Source: Bacillota bacterium
GTDB taxonomy: Bacteria > Bacillota > Clostridia > DSM-8532
Direction of reading: 5' to 3'
Assembly (NCBI GenBank): GCA_023415825.1
Contig: JAEZJF010000006.1
Span: forward strand, 186,001-250,000
Length of the DNA: 64,000 nucleotides
The position numbers and the translations under genes are program-made. Below, piece after piece: positions 8,969 to 17,361 of the stretch; position 1 is the first letter of the stretch; the number at the start of each line of letters is the position of its first letter. The notes under the pieces are model-generated. The model did no database searches, was not told the DNA's origin, and saw nothing but the letters and a program-made list of their open reading frames with translations.

Positions 8969-9898
8969 ATGGACAAAATAGTGAAATCTAGAAGGTCTGC
9001 ACGTCTAAACACGGTTAGCCTGCCTTCGGAAATTATAATACATATTTTACTTACTCTTTTCTGCTTAATGTGTATAGTGCCATTTATATTTGTTATTATA
9101 ATTTCCTTCAGCTCGCAAAATAGTATAAGTGAAATAGGATATTCTTTTTTCCCAAAGGAAGTATCAACAAAAGCCTATAAATTTGTTTTTGATCTTGGCT
9201 TCCAACTGGTACGGTCATTTTTTAACAGCGTCTTTATTTCCGTAGTGGGAACAATAATAAGCGTTTTGATATGCATTATGTATTCTTATGCTATGTTTAG
9301 AAAGGAATATAAATATCGTACTTTAATAGCGTTTTTCAGCTTCTTTACTATGATGTTTAGCGGAGGTCTTGCACCTACATACATGATTTCCAAAGACCTT
9401 CTGGGACTCGACAACAACTATGCTGCGCTGATTGTCCCTCTGCTGGTCAGTCCGTTTAATTTCATAATAATGAGAACATTCTTTCAAAGCACTATACATA
9501 TGGCGCTTATTGAATCAGCTTCAATTGACGGAAGCAGTGAGTTTCGAACGTTATTCCAGATAGTAATCCCTATCGCCAAGCCAGGCATTGCTACAATCGC
9601 TCTATTAAATATTATTACATACTGGAACGAATGGTTTTTAGCCTTATTGTACTTAAAGCCAAACTCAGACTATACTCCTTTGCAATATTTACTTTATAGA
9701 ATACAGGATCAGGTTGATTTCTTGGTACGAGGCACTCCGCTTCCCGCCGGTGAAGCTTCAAGAATTTTAAGAAATCTTCCGGGCGAAAGCTTGCGTATGG
9801 CTTTGGTTGTACTTATCGTTATTCCGATTGCTTTTGCCTATCCCTTCTTTCAGCGTTACATAATATCAGGGCTTACTATTGGTTCGGTCAAAGGCTAA
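8969..9898 (+). CDS. ABC sugar transporter permease (LplC/YtcP type)
   Basis: 309 residues with about six membrane helices, the loop IESASIDGSSEFRTLFQIVIP, and the family ending FFQRYIISGLTIGSVKG. It is the second membrane subunit of the importer whose binding protein follows at 10015. The start has AGGAGG. It corresponds to the permease at 17362 in the second importer. Confidence 0.9.
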   Translation: MDKIVKSRRSARLNTVSLPSEIIIHILLTLFCLMCIVPFIFVIIISFSSQNSISEIGYSFFPKEVSTKAYKFVFDLGFQLVRSFFNSVFISVVGTIISVLICIMYSYAMFRKEYKYRTLIAFFSFFTMMFSGGLAPTYMISKDLLGLDNNYAALIVPLLVSPFNFIIMRTFFQSTIHMALIESASIDGSSEFRTLFQIVIPIAKPGIATIALLNIITYWNEWFLALLYLKPNSDYTPLQYLLYRIQDQVDFLVRGTPLPAGEASRILRNLPGESLRMALVVLIVIPIAFAYPFFQRYIISGLTIGSVKG

Positions 9899-9915
9899 TT
9901 TTATTTGGGTAAGTT

Positions 9916-9996
9916 CCGAGTATCACTCGGTTAATGGTTCTCATTCTAAATGACAGCCTATAGCTTACAAAATATTTTATGGCGGTAAAACCGCCA
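9916..9996 (+). promoter_or_regulatory. two hairpins between permease and binding-protein genes
   Basis: CCGAGT/ACTCGG (9916-9930) and TGGCGGT/ACCGCCA (9980-9996). The second ends just before the AGGAGG of the binding-protein gene. Neither has a T run, so they look like RNA stability or processing elements rather than terminators. Confidence 0.45.
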
Positions 9997-10014
9997 AAAC
10001 AAGGAGGAGAAAAA

Positions 10015-11601
10015 ATGAAAAGCAAAAAACTCATCGCTCTTGTCTTAACAGTAATGATGGTAGTTTCTGTACTGTCTGCATGCGGCAAAACACAGGATCC
10101 ACCAGTATCAGGCAACACGGCAGCAGCAAACCCCAGCAGCACAGCCACAACACCCTCATCGACTACTAGCGGTCCCGACATTTCAAAACCTGTCAAGTTA
10201 AAGTGGATGTACATTGGTAACACAGTAACCGACGACACCAAAGTCATGGAAGGTTTAAATGCTTATCTTAAAGATAAGATCAATGCATCTCTTGAAATGA
10301 CTTGGTGTGGTTGGGGTGCTGACTTCGATGACAGAGTTATGCTTGCTATACAGACAGCCGAAGATTACGACATTTATTTCACCTGTTCATGGACTTCTAA
10401 CAACTTTGCTATAGAGTCAAAGAAAGGTTCATATGCAAAGCTTGACGATCTTCTAACACAATATACACCTAACCTCTTCAAGGAATTACATCCGGTTCTT
10501 ACTGAAGCCGCAAAAACCGAAGGTCCTGATGGTAAAATCGCTACTTACGCTATTCCTTCTTATAAAGAAATAGCGCAAGTATATACATGGGATCTTAACA
10601 TGAATATGCTCGAGAAGTATGGATTCAGCGAAAAAGATGTTACAAATTACTATGAGCTTGGTCCTATCTTTGAAAAGATCAAGGCTGGCGAAGGCAAGGA
10701 TTTTTATCCGTTCAACTATGAAACAGGCGTTACCGAAAGAGTTGTCAATAACAATGATATAGTTGATTCCGAGCTTTTACTCTCGTACGAATTCGATCCT
10801 GCTAATCCCGGCAAGTCCGGCACAAAGATTGTCAGCAAATACGAGACAGAAGGTTATGAGAAATTTGTAAAACAATCTCGTGAGTACTATCTGAAAGGTT
10901 ATATTGATCCGCAAATGTCAAATGTTAAAGCATCAATGAGCGTTCGTGAAAATGCCAATCTGAATGCGAAATACGCTATTGGTGTTCAGTCATATTCTCC
11001 CGGATATGAATACGAGAATAGTGATTTGCGTAAGACCAAGGTAGTATACAAGAAAACCCATACTCCTCTTATCGGTACAACCTCCTCACGTGGTGCAATG
11101 AACGCTATTTCTGTTAATTCCAAGAATCCTGACCGTGCTCTTATGCTTTTGAACCTCGTTAACACAGATCCTAAAGTATATTCATTCTTGGCATACGGCG
11201 CTGAAGGAGTTCACTATAAAACACAAGCAGATGGCAGCGTTCTGCTTGATCCTGTTATGCAAGACACCTTCAGAGTTTGGAGAGCTGGCTTAGGTAAGCT
11301 TACTATTCTCCCAAGAATGTCTACAGAACCCGAAAATATTTGGAATTTATTTGATGAGTTTAACAATGGCGCACAGGCATTGCCAATACTTGGCTGGAGC
11401 TTTGACCCCAAACCGGTAGCTACCGAGCTTGCTGCTCTTAACAGCATAAAAGAAGAGTACGCAATATCTCTCAACTGCGGTGCTGCTGATCCTGCAGCTA
11501 AGCTTCCTGAATTCATTTCGAAGCTTAAAGCTAATGGTATCGATAGTGTCGTCGCTGAGGCTCAGAAGCAGCTTGATGCATATTTAGCTTCCAAAAAATA
11601 G
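10015..11601 (+). CDS. extracellular sugar-binding lipoprotein (LplA/YtcQ type)
   Basis: 528 residues from the start at 10015 (AAGGAGG at normal spacing). The lipoprotein signal ends in VLSAC, so the cysteine near residue 24 would be lipidated. A serine/threonine/proline-rich linker follows, then the binding domain (LKWMYIGN, YDIYFTCSW, YAIPSYKE, NAISVNSKNPDRALMLLNL). It should catch an oligosaccharide outside the membrane and deliver it to the two permeases upstream. It belongs to the same family as the protein at 15660 (shared FTCSW and AIP/CFP-TYKE-type stretches), so the two importers are paralogous. Confidence 0.92.
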   Translation: MKSKKLIALVLTVMMVVSVLSACGKTQDPPVSGNTAAANPSSTATTPSSTTSGPDISKPVKLKWMYIGNTVTDDTKVMEGLNAYLKDKINASLEMTWCGWGADFDDRVMLAIQTAEDYDIYFTCSWTSNNFAIESKKGSYAKLDDLLTQYTPNLFKELHPVLTEAAKTEGPDGKIATYAIPSYKEIAQVYTWDLNMNMLEKYGFSEKDVTNYYELGPIFEKIKAGEGKDFYPFNYETGVTERVVNNNDIVDSELLLSYEFDPANPGKSGTKIVSKYETEGYEKFVKQSREYYLKGYIDPQMSNVKASMSVRENANLNAKYAIGVQSYSPGYEYENSDLRKTKVVYKKTHTPLIGTTSSRGAMNAISVNSKNPDRALMLLNLVNTDPKVYSFLAYGAEGVHYKTQADGSVLLDPVMQDTFRVWRAGLGKLTILPRMSTEPENIWNLFDEFNNGAQALPILGWSFDPKPVATELAALNSIKEEYAISLNCGAADPAAKLPEFISKLKANGIDSVVAEAQKQLDAYLASKK

Positions 11602-11650
11602 TAACCATACCTTGACTGTGCAATAAAAGAATGACATTTTTTATTAAATA

Positions 11651-11686
11651 AAAACCCTCAAAGCATTTAGCAATGAGGGTTTTTTT
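11651..11686. terminator. bidirectional terminator between binding protein and tRNA-Arg
   Basis: Stem AAAACCCTCA / TGAGGGTTTT with a 13-base loop, followed by seven T on the plus strand and an AT-rich tract on the minus strand. It can end both the importer operon and the tRNA transcript. It shares its loop with the terminator at 4895. Confidence 0.85.
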
Positions 11687-11762
11687 GGCGTGCCAGAGAT
11701 GATTCGAACACCCGACCAACGGATTAGAAGTCCGTTGCTCTATCCAACTGAGCTACTGGCAC
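11686..11762 (-). tRNA. tRNA-Arg (anticodon TCT)
   Basis: The minus strand folds as a full cloverleaf: acceptor GTGCCAG/CTGGCAC, D arm AGCTCAGTTGGATAGAGC, anticodon stem ACGGA/TCCGT with loop CTTCTAA, and T arm with GTTCGAATC. The anticodon is TCT, which reads AGA/AGG arginine codons. The discriminator base is G and the CCA end is encoded. A consensus promoter lies upstream and a terminator abuts the 3' end. Confidence 0.96.
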
Positions 11763-11799
11763 AAGTCATGCGGTGAAACACCGCACTCAAGACTTTACT

Positions 11800-11828
11800 A
11801 TTATACAAACGACTCTGAACTTTGTCAA
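11800..11828 (-). promoter_or_regulatory. tRNA-Arg promoter
   Basis: Exact TTGACA, 17 bases, TATAAT on the minus strand, ending 38 bases before the tRNA. Confidence 0.85.
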
Positions 11829-11936
11829 GCTGTTATTATGAAAGAGTTTCGACCGCATTCAATCCAGTTAATTCCCGGCTGGAAAGCAGTTGTTTCAAGG
11901 CTCAGCGGGTTTGCTCATGGATTTGTCGCTTCAACT

Positions 11937-13259
11937 TTAATTTGGTGCCCACCAGTTCCCAGATATCAAAAGCAAGCAAAGGAGCGATATTGAATCACTG
12001 TAATAGCCTTGTTTTACTCTCTTTATCAGGTACCATCCTTCGTTTAAATACTCCTGGTGAGTACTGTCCACGATGCAGGCAGCTATAAAAGGTGCCGTAA
12101 AGGCAGCACTTCCATAGTCCACCAATTCTCCACCGCCTAAACTGTAACCGGCTTTAATTTTTGATGGATCGTTTGAGGTCTGCTCCTTTATCCAGTTTAC
12201 CATTTTATTGCAGGCCCCTTTAGCTTCAGGCGTACCGTATAAGGCATAGTCCATAGTTATTCTGAACGGATACCGGCAGGAATTCCAGGAATAATCCCCA
12301 TCCGTATCGCCCTCAAGAAATTGCTTCGGAGCAGGTTTCGGTGGATCCTCCACAATAAAGTCGGGCATCAGTCCTGTGTAGGGTGAGTATTCCTCAGTGA
12401 TCCGGTTTATCATATCATATACCGTATCAGCAGCTTCATTCCAAAAGGGATCATTTGTCGCTTTGTAATAGGCTCTGAAATGGCCTGTCATCCAATCCGA
12501 CGCTCTCGTATTGAAGTTATTCGTATCCCAATCACCAAGTATGGTTCTTTTTGTCTCAACACTCATATCGCTTATTTTTATGCCTTCACTGATGATTCTT
12601 TGCGCTTCTTTAAGATAATTTATTTTGCCGTCCGAACCCCATTGGGCATCTGCCAAAAGCAAGGCGTAAGCAATATCCATATCACCATCCGTCGCGCTTG
12701 CTGAGTCCTTTTCCGTCAGTTCACTCGTATCGATGACCCATGACATATTATTTTTATTGCCTGTACTCCTGTGCTTGTCGTACATGTTATACATTCCGTC
12801 AAAGTATTTCTTTGCATCCTTTTCATAGCCTGCCATTAATGCAAAAATAATCATTCCATATCCATGGGCCTCAGAAGTGGTTATTTCGTTCCCATCTCCC
12901 CCTGTGCCCTTCATTTCCACATAGTAGCCACCACCGGGTGTAACTCCGTTGGATTCTTTGATATAAGTTCTCTTCCAGGACTCATAGCATCCTGTTACCC
13001 CATCTATCATTTGCTCCTTGGTAACATGGTTGGGTTTGATGCAGTTTTCATAGTTAAGGTCCTGCGGAAAAGGCTTTTTAGCTTTTATTTCAGCTTCTGG
13101 AGCAGGCGTTTCATCTTTTTCTTCAATATCAGAAGAAGGCGATTCACCTTTTACGTCAGCATCGGGTTTCACCGTTGATGCTCCGCCGCTGCAACCGGTA
13201 AAAGAAACCGATAAGCATAGTATGGCAGTCAAAATAATTTTAAGTTTTCTATAGTTCAC
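11937..13259 (-). CDS. glycoside hydrolase family 8 lipoprotein
   Basis: 440 residues. A lipoprotein signal with VSFTGC (Cys about 23) and an acidic linker to about 65 precede a GH8 (alpha/alpha)6-barrel. The family signature ATDGDMDIAYALLLADAQW is present. TSEAHGYGM corresponds to the SEGMGYGM region carrying the catalytic acid. GH8 enzymes invert beta-1,4 bonds in cellulose, xylan, chitosan or lichenan. Anchored outside the membrane, it would release oligosaccharides for the importer upstream. It is the last gene of the 24-12 kb run, 18 bases after the BadF-type kinase. Confidence 0.9.
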   Translation of the reverse strand: MNYRKLKIILTAILCLSVSFTGCSGGASTVKPDADVKGESPSSDIEEKDETPAPEAEIKAKKPFPQDLNYENCIKPNHVTKEQMIDGVTGCYESWKRTYIKESNGVTPGGGYYVEMKGTGGDGNEITTSEAHGYGMIIFALMAGYEKDAKKYFDGMYNMYDKHRSTGNKNNMSWVIDTSELTEKDSASATDGDMDIAYALLLADAQWGSDGKINYLKEAQRIISEGIKISDMSVETKRTILGDWDTNNFNTRASDWMTGHFRAYYKATNDPFWNEAADTVYDMINRITEEYSPYTGLMPDFIVEDPPKPAPKQFLEGDTDGDYSWNSCRYPFRITMDYALYGTPEAKGACNKMVNWIKEQTSNDPSKIKAGYSLGGGELVDYGSAAFTAPFIAACIVDSTHQEYLNEGWYLIKRVKQGYYSDSISLLCLLLISGNWWAPN

Positions 13260-13277
13260 AGCTTTTTCCTCCTGATC

Positions 13278-14261
13278 TCACTTTACCTCATTGAACCTTT
13301 TGAAGGCTATATCATCGGAAATAAATTCTCCCAGAGCCCAGATAGCAGCACCTGTGACCGGTGGACTTGAGAGTGTTATAAAATGAATATTGCATCCTTC
13401 GTTTTGAGAGATCACCTTTTCCTTTAAGACTTTGATTAGGAGTGATTCACTTTCCTTAACATTCACCGATCCTGCCAGGACCACATCAACAACCTTCTCC
13501 TGATTGAGCCTCAATTCCTGAATCATACTATTGATCGATGCGGCGTAATCGTTACCAATTCCTATTAAGAGCTCTGTTGCAACTTCATCACCTGATTGTG
13601 CTGCTTCAAAAGCAATTTTGTTGAGTTCTGAGATTTTTATTGCGCCTTCCTCTATTTTCTGTGTCAGTATATCTGTAAAGTCATGCTTAGATGATATTTC
13701 AAGCTTCTTAAACATCAAGTCCTGCATCTGGGTGTATCTGGCGCCTTTATAGAGATGATGGTAGACACTTCTTACCACTGCAGACCCAATAAAAGATCCT
13801 CCACCCTTATCTCCGGTTAGGTCTCCCAAACCACCAATCTGAAGCATATCCCCTCTGGAATTTATACCTGCAATTGAACAGCCAGTTCCGTTTATGGCAC
13901 ATATGCCAAACCCGCTGGGACAACCGGCCTTTATTCCCAAATAGGCATCATTACAAAGCATAAATCGGTCAAGACCCAATTTTGATAAGATCTCTGATAT
14001 GCAAGCATGCTGTCTTTTTGTATCTGCACCGGCTAAACCCCAGACTGAATATTCTAATTCACCTAAATGAATACTATTTCTGGTCAGGATCAAGCTTAAT
14101 AGCTTCTCTAATTCCTGTTTCAGCTGTCCGAAGCCGCCGGGCATGCCTTCATGGTTTAAAGGGCCCCACTGGATCATATCCATCCGGGTTCCTTCAATAT
14201 CGGTAAGAATACACTGTGTTTTGGTTGCGCCTCCATCAACGCCTAATACATATCTATTCAT
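13278..14261 (-). CDS. BadF/BadG/BcrA-type sugar kinase (GlcNAc kinase-like)
   Basis: 327 residues from the start at 14261, which overlaps the GH4 stop by 8 bases, so the two are translationally coupled; the longer frame to 14330 lies within GH4. The actin-fold ATPase motifs are visible: YVLGVDGGATKTQCIL (phosphate 1), GLAGADTKR, INGTGCSIAGI (phosphate 2) and GDKGGGSFIG. Relatives include N-acetylglucosamine kinase. Placed between a 6-phospho-glycosidase and a GH8, it may phosphorylate the imported sugar. That role is inferred from context. Confidence 0.85.
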   Translation of the reverse strand: MNRYVLGVDGGATKTQCILTDIEGTRMDMIQWGPLNHEGMPGGFGQLKQELEKLLSLILTRNSIHLGELEYSVWGLAGADTKRQHACISEILSKLGLDRFMLCNDAYLGIKAGCPSGFGICAINGTGCSIAGINSRGDMLQIGGLGDLTGDKGGGSFIGSAVVRSVYHHLYKGARYTQMQDLMFKKLEISSKHDFTDILTQKIEEGAIKISELNKIAFEAAQSGDEVATELLIGIGNDYAASINSMIQELRLNQEKVVDVVLAGSVNVKESESLLIKVLKEKVISQNEGCNIHFITLSSPPVTGAAIWALGEFISDDIAFKRFNEVK

Positions 14262-15561
14262 ATTGATTGTCCCCTTTAAAAAACTGCGGCAGATAAGCCT
14301 TGTTGGCTTCAAGCATATCCTTAAGAACATCCCTGGCCTTTATGTAATCACCGATTAAGGGGTGTACCATTAATGCTGCCAGCGCCGCATCCTTTCTTCC
14401 TTTCAGCCCGGCTAAAACTGTAAGCTTTTCATAGGCCTTTACTGCCTTCATGAGGCCGACGATATGGGGATTATCAAATTTATCAATTTTAACCGGAGTG
14501 ACGCCACGTCTGTTAACGAGACATTTCACTTCGACCGCATCATCGTCTTCCATAAACGGAAGCGCTCCACAATTCTTGACATTCACCACATGAAGTTCAT
14601 TTTTATCGTTTTCAATGGCATCAATCAAAGATACGGCTGCTGTTGAATAATAGGCTCCTCCGCGCTTCTCCAGTAATTCAGGCTTTCGATTCAGGGATTT
14701 ATCCTGATAAAGCTCCAGGAGGCCCGCTTCTATATTCATGCATTCTTCACCTCTTGTTTTTCCCGACTCTGAAGCATGCTTTTTTTGTTCATCTCTTAAA
14801 TAGAAATAATTTAAATAGCTGGAGGGCATTGCGTTAACGGCCTTTAACATTTGAATATCATAATCCATATGGGGTATATTTTTCATGGTAGATACCTCAA
14901 GACCGCTTCCAATTTTTTCGCTTAATATCTCTTTTCCATCCGCATAGACCGCTGTGATCCAGCTTAAATGGTTTAATCCCACATAATCATAGCTAAAGGA
15001 CTGAGTTCCAGGCGGCAGAAGCTTTTCAGCATCTTTTACCAAACCCATAGGGACATTGCACAGACCCAGCATTTTAATATTGCTATGATTCAAGACTGCT
15101 TCTGCCAGTATGCCGGAGGGATTTGAGAAATTAATGAGCCATGCCTCCGGTGCAAGCATCTTTATACGCTCCACCATATTCATGATAACCGGGATTGTCC
15201 GAAGCGCGTTCATAAAACCGCCTGCTCCTGTCGTTTCCTGCCCCAGAAGATCATACTTGGCTGGAATCTTTTCGTCTTTTATTCGGGCTTCCAGCCCCCC
15301 TACCCTTATTTGCGCCAGAATATAATCCGCTCCTTCTATTGCTTCATCAAGGCTGGAGGTGAGTATCATTTTTCCAGGATGTCCCTTTGCTTCAAGCATC
15401 CGCTTGGCCAAACCTCCAATAATGTCCAGCTTTTTTGGGTCAATATCCATTAAAAAGAAGGAATCAACCTTTAATTGCTCCTGTCTTTCTATAAAACCTT
15501 CTATCAGCTCAGGGGTATAAGTACTCCCTGCACCAATTATCGCAATCTTTAATCCTCTCAT
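14254..15561 (-). CDS. glycoside hydrolase family 4, 6-phospho-beta-glucosidase type
   Basis: 436 residues from the start at 15561 (AGGAGG six bases upstream). GH4 enzymes cleave through an NAD- and Mn-dependent redox mechanism. The Rossmann start LKIAIIGAGSTYTPELI, the asparagine region NFSNPSG, the metal cysteine in GLCNVPMG and the histidine in GLNHLSW are present. The CNVP form is typical of 6-phospho-beta-glucosidases; other GH4 branches have CH or CD at this place. It lies after an ABC importer, not a phosphotransferase system, so the phosphate probably comes from the coupled kinase. Confidence 0.88.
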   Translation of the reverse strand: MRGLKIAIIGAGSTYTPELIEGFIERQEQLKVDSFFLMDIDPKKLDIIGGLAKRMLEAKGHPGKMILTSSLDEAIEGADYILAQIRVGGLEARIKDEKIPAKYDLLGQETTGAGGFMNALRTIPVIMNMVERIKMLAPEAWLINFSNPSGILAEAVLNHSNIKMLGLCNVPMGLVKDAEKLLPPGTQSFSYDYVGLNHLSWITAVYADGKEILSEKIGSGLEVSTMKNIPHMDYDIQMLKAVNAMPSSYLNYFYLRDEQKKHASESGKTRGEECMNIEAGLLELYQDKSLNRKPELLEKRGGAYYSTAAVSLIDAIENDKNELHVVNVKNCGALPFMEDDDAVEVKCLVNRRGVTPVKIDKFDNPHIVGLMKAVKAYEKLTVLAGLKGRKDAALAALMVHPLIGDYIKARDVLKDMLEANKAYLPQFFKGDNQYE

Positions 15562-15587
15562 GTGCGCCCTCCTCTTTTCTACACTCA

Positions 15588-15609
15588 AAGGCCGGATGAC
15601 TCCGGCCTT
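15588..15609 (-). promoter_or_regulatory. hairpin between binding-protein and GH4 genes
   Basis: A perfect 9-bp stem, AAGGCCGGA/TCCGGCCTT, with a 4-base loop lies downstream of the binding-protein stop. It has no T run on the minus strand, so it resembles a 3'-end stabiliser that would keep the binding-protein message more abundant. Confidence 0.5.
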
Positions 15610-15615
15610 AGGAAT

Positions 15616-15640
15616 GATCAAAATATAACTTCCGATAAAT
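15616..15640 (+). repeat. 25-base repeat flanking the binding-protein gene, copy A
   Basis: GATCRAAATWTAACTTCCGATAAAT lies just past the binding-protein stop; a second copy differing at two positions is upstream of the same gene at 17255-17279, in the same orientation. Confidence 0.6.
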
Positions 15641-15659
15641 CTGAAAAAGTTTCTATAGA

Positions 15660-17210
15660 TTACTTGCCATTCTTGGATTTCCATTCATCATACTGCTTCT
15701 GCTGTTCTTCGATAAATCTGTCAACGCCAGCATCCTTCAATGCCTTCAAAAATTTAGGGTAGTGCTCCTCGATGTTAACCTGGCCCCAAAGCATTGGATC
15801 TCTGTATTCGTTGAGAACATTGCGGATGGATGAAGATTCAGTCAGTACATTTTCGCCTATAAAGTTAAATCCTAAGCCGGGAGCGGGTATAGCTGAAGCG
15901 TTTAGCTTTTCATAGGCTTCAAAGGTATCCTTCGGATAGCTTTTGGGCAGCATAGCCGTATATATGCTTCCGAGCTCCCAACCTATACCAAAATCAAAGC
16001 CTGGATCCTTGGAATCCTGTCCGGGAGCAAAGTCAACAGTATTTTCATCAACCTTCACCCAGTGCTTGTTCTCGATACCGTGTCTGATCATGGTTGCCAT
16101 ATACTTGTCAGTGTACACCAACTCCATAACCTTCGCTGCGGCTTCCGGATTCTTTGACTGCCATGGAATGGCAGTGGCGGATCCCACTGTATCAGCGGTT
16201 TCAACTATGGTTTTTCCTATCGGAATATAAAGGTGCTCATAACCTCTTTCTTCGCTCAGCTGTTTCTCATAATTGGGTGCATAGGTAAGACCTTTACTGA
16301 ATACCTTTCCGTTTCTCCAGTCATTGGGAGCGGTATTGGTTTCATAGTGGGTGTCACTGGGCAGATATCCCGCCTTCTGCCATCTTTCCATGGTAACACA
16401 GAACTCCTTGAACTCCGGCGTATCATACTGGTTGAAAATCTTGTCGTCTTTTACTGTATAAGCATCTATCCCTGGAATATTCAGAGCTCCGGGCAGGTCA
16501 ATATCGCCCGTGATATGGTTTTTCGTCATCATACGTTCTAACGGGAAGGGCGCTTCGATCATAACCATATCGGGTTCATTTTTTTTCACGATTTCATAAA
16601 GAGGCTCCATATCCTTATAGGTTTTAATATTTGAAACGTCAAGATTGTATTTGTCAACATAGGTTTTATTAATAATGAAGCCGTATTGCTGTCCGAATTC
16701 CTTATAGGTCGGGAAGCAGTAAATCTCACCGTTGATCGTCACACCATCCCAGAGGGATTGGGGAACATGAGCCTTTGTCTTGGGTGCATACTCGTCAATT
16801 AACTTGTTAAGAGGCTTGAATGCACCTTTAGCAACACCCGGAACATACTCGTTTAGCCACGAACACGTAAAGACCAAATCCATGGCATCGCCAGCGGAAA
16901 GCATAACGGGCATTTTTGAAAAGAAATCATCATAGTTCAAATATTGTGCATTAACAGTGACGTTGATTTTGTCTTTCAGGTATTTGTTGATTTCATCCCA
17001 GACAATGCCTTCATCCCTGAAGTTATAGTCCGTATAAAGATACCAGGTGATTTCTGCCGGGTCACCTTTCGGTGGCTCTTGTGTGCCGGACTGGCTCGGC
17101 GTTGCTGTGGCGTCACCTTTTGTCGGGCTTTCCGAGGCGCATGCTGCAAGTATTGAAAGAACCATTATTAATGCCATAACCAAGCTGATCATACGCTTAA
17201 AGCTTTTCAT
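15660..17210 (-). CDS. extracellular sugar-binding lipoprotein (LplA/YtcQ type)
   Basis: 516 residues from the start at 17210 (GGAGGAAAACT directly upstream). The signal ends in LSILAAC (lipidated Cys about 24), followed by a threonine/proline-rich linker and the solute-binding domain (ITWYLYTDYN, MDLVFTCSWLNEY, EIYCFPTYKEFGQQYGF, AIPWQSKNPEAAAKVMELVY). It supplies the two permeases at 17362 and 18329 and is paralogous to the protein at 10015. It is separated from both neighbours by hairpin-forming gaps, which suggests it is expressed at a different level. Confidence 0.92.
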   Translation of the reverse strand: MKSFKRMISLVMALIMVLSILAACASESPTKGDATATPSQSGTQEPPKGDPAEITWYLYTDYNFRDEGIVWDEINKYLKDKINVTVNAQYLNYDDFFSKMPVMLSAGDAMDLVFTCSWLNEYVPGVAKGAFKPLNKLIDEYAPKTKAHVPQSLWDGVTINGEIYCFPTYKEFGQQYGFIINKTYVDKYNLDVSNIKTYKDMEPLYEIVKKNEPDMVMIEAPFPLERMMTKNHITGDIDLPGALNIPGIDAYTVKDDKIFNQYDTPEFKEFCVTMERWQKAGYLPSDTHYETNTAPNDWRNGKVFSKGLTYAPNYEKQLSEERGYEHLYIPIGKTIVETADTVGSATAIPWQSKNPEAAAKVMELVYTDKYMATMIRHGIENKHWVKVDENTVDFAPGQDSKDPGFDFGIGWELGSIYTAMLPKSYPKDTFEAYEKLNASAIPAPGLGFNFIGENVLTESSSIRNVLNEYRDPMLWGQVNIEEHYPKFLKALKDAGVDRFIEEQQKQYDEWKSKNGK

Positions 17211-17254
17211 AGTTTTCCTCCTCATACTTTATTTTATTAAAACCGCTTGGGGAT

Positions 17255-17340
17255 GATCGAAATTTAACTTCCGATAAATTTTCCGGTAAAAACAGAAGAA
17301 TTGCATATACTTTTACCGAAAGAATCGGAACTTATATTTC
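17255..17340 (-). repeat. imperfect long inverted repeat upstream of the binding-protein gene
   Basis: The left arm beginning GATCGAAATTTAACTTCCGA is largely complementary to the right arm ending ATTTCGATTG, and an inner pair TTCCGGTAAAA/TTTTACCGAAA extends the fold. The left arm is also copy B of the 25-base repeat at 15616. It sits between a permease and the binding-protein gene and could be an RNA processing hairpin or operators. Confidence 0.5.
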
Positions 17341-17361
17341 GATTGCTCCTTTATAGCGGGA

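Noticed and set aside
4895..11762. Prophage or integrative element bounded by tRNA-Arg
   Set aside because: No integrase, replication or structural phage gene lies between the repeats; only the scar itself is reported.
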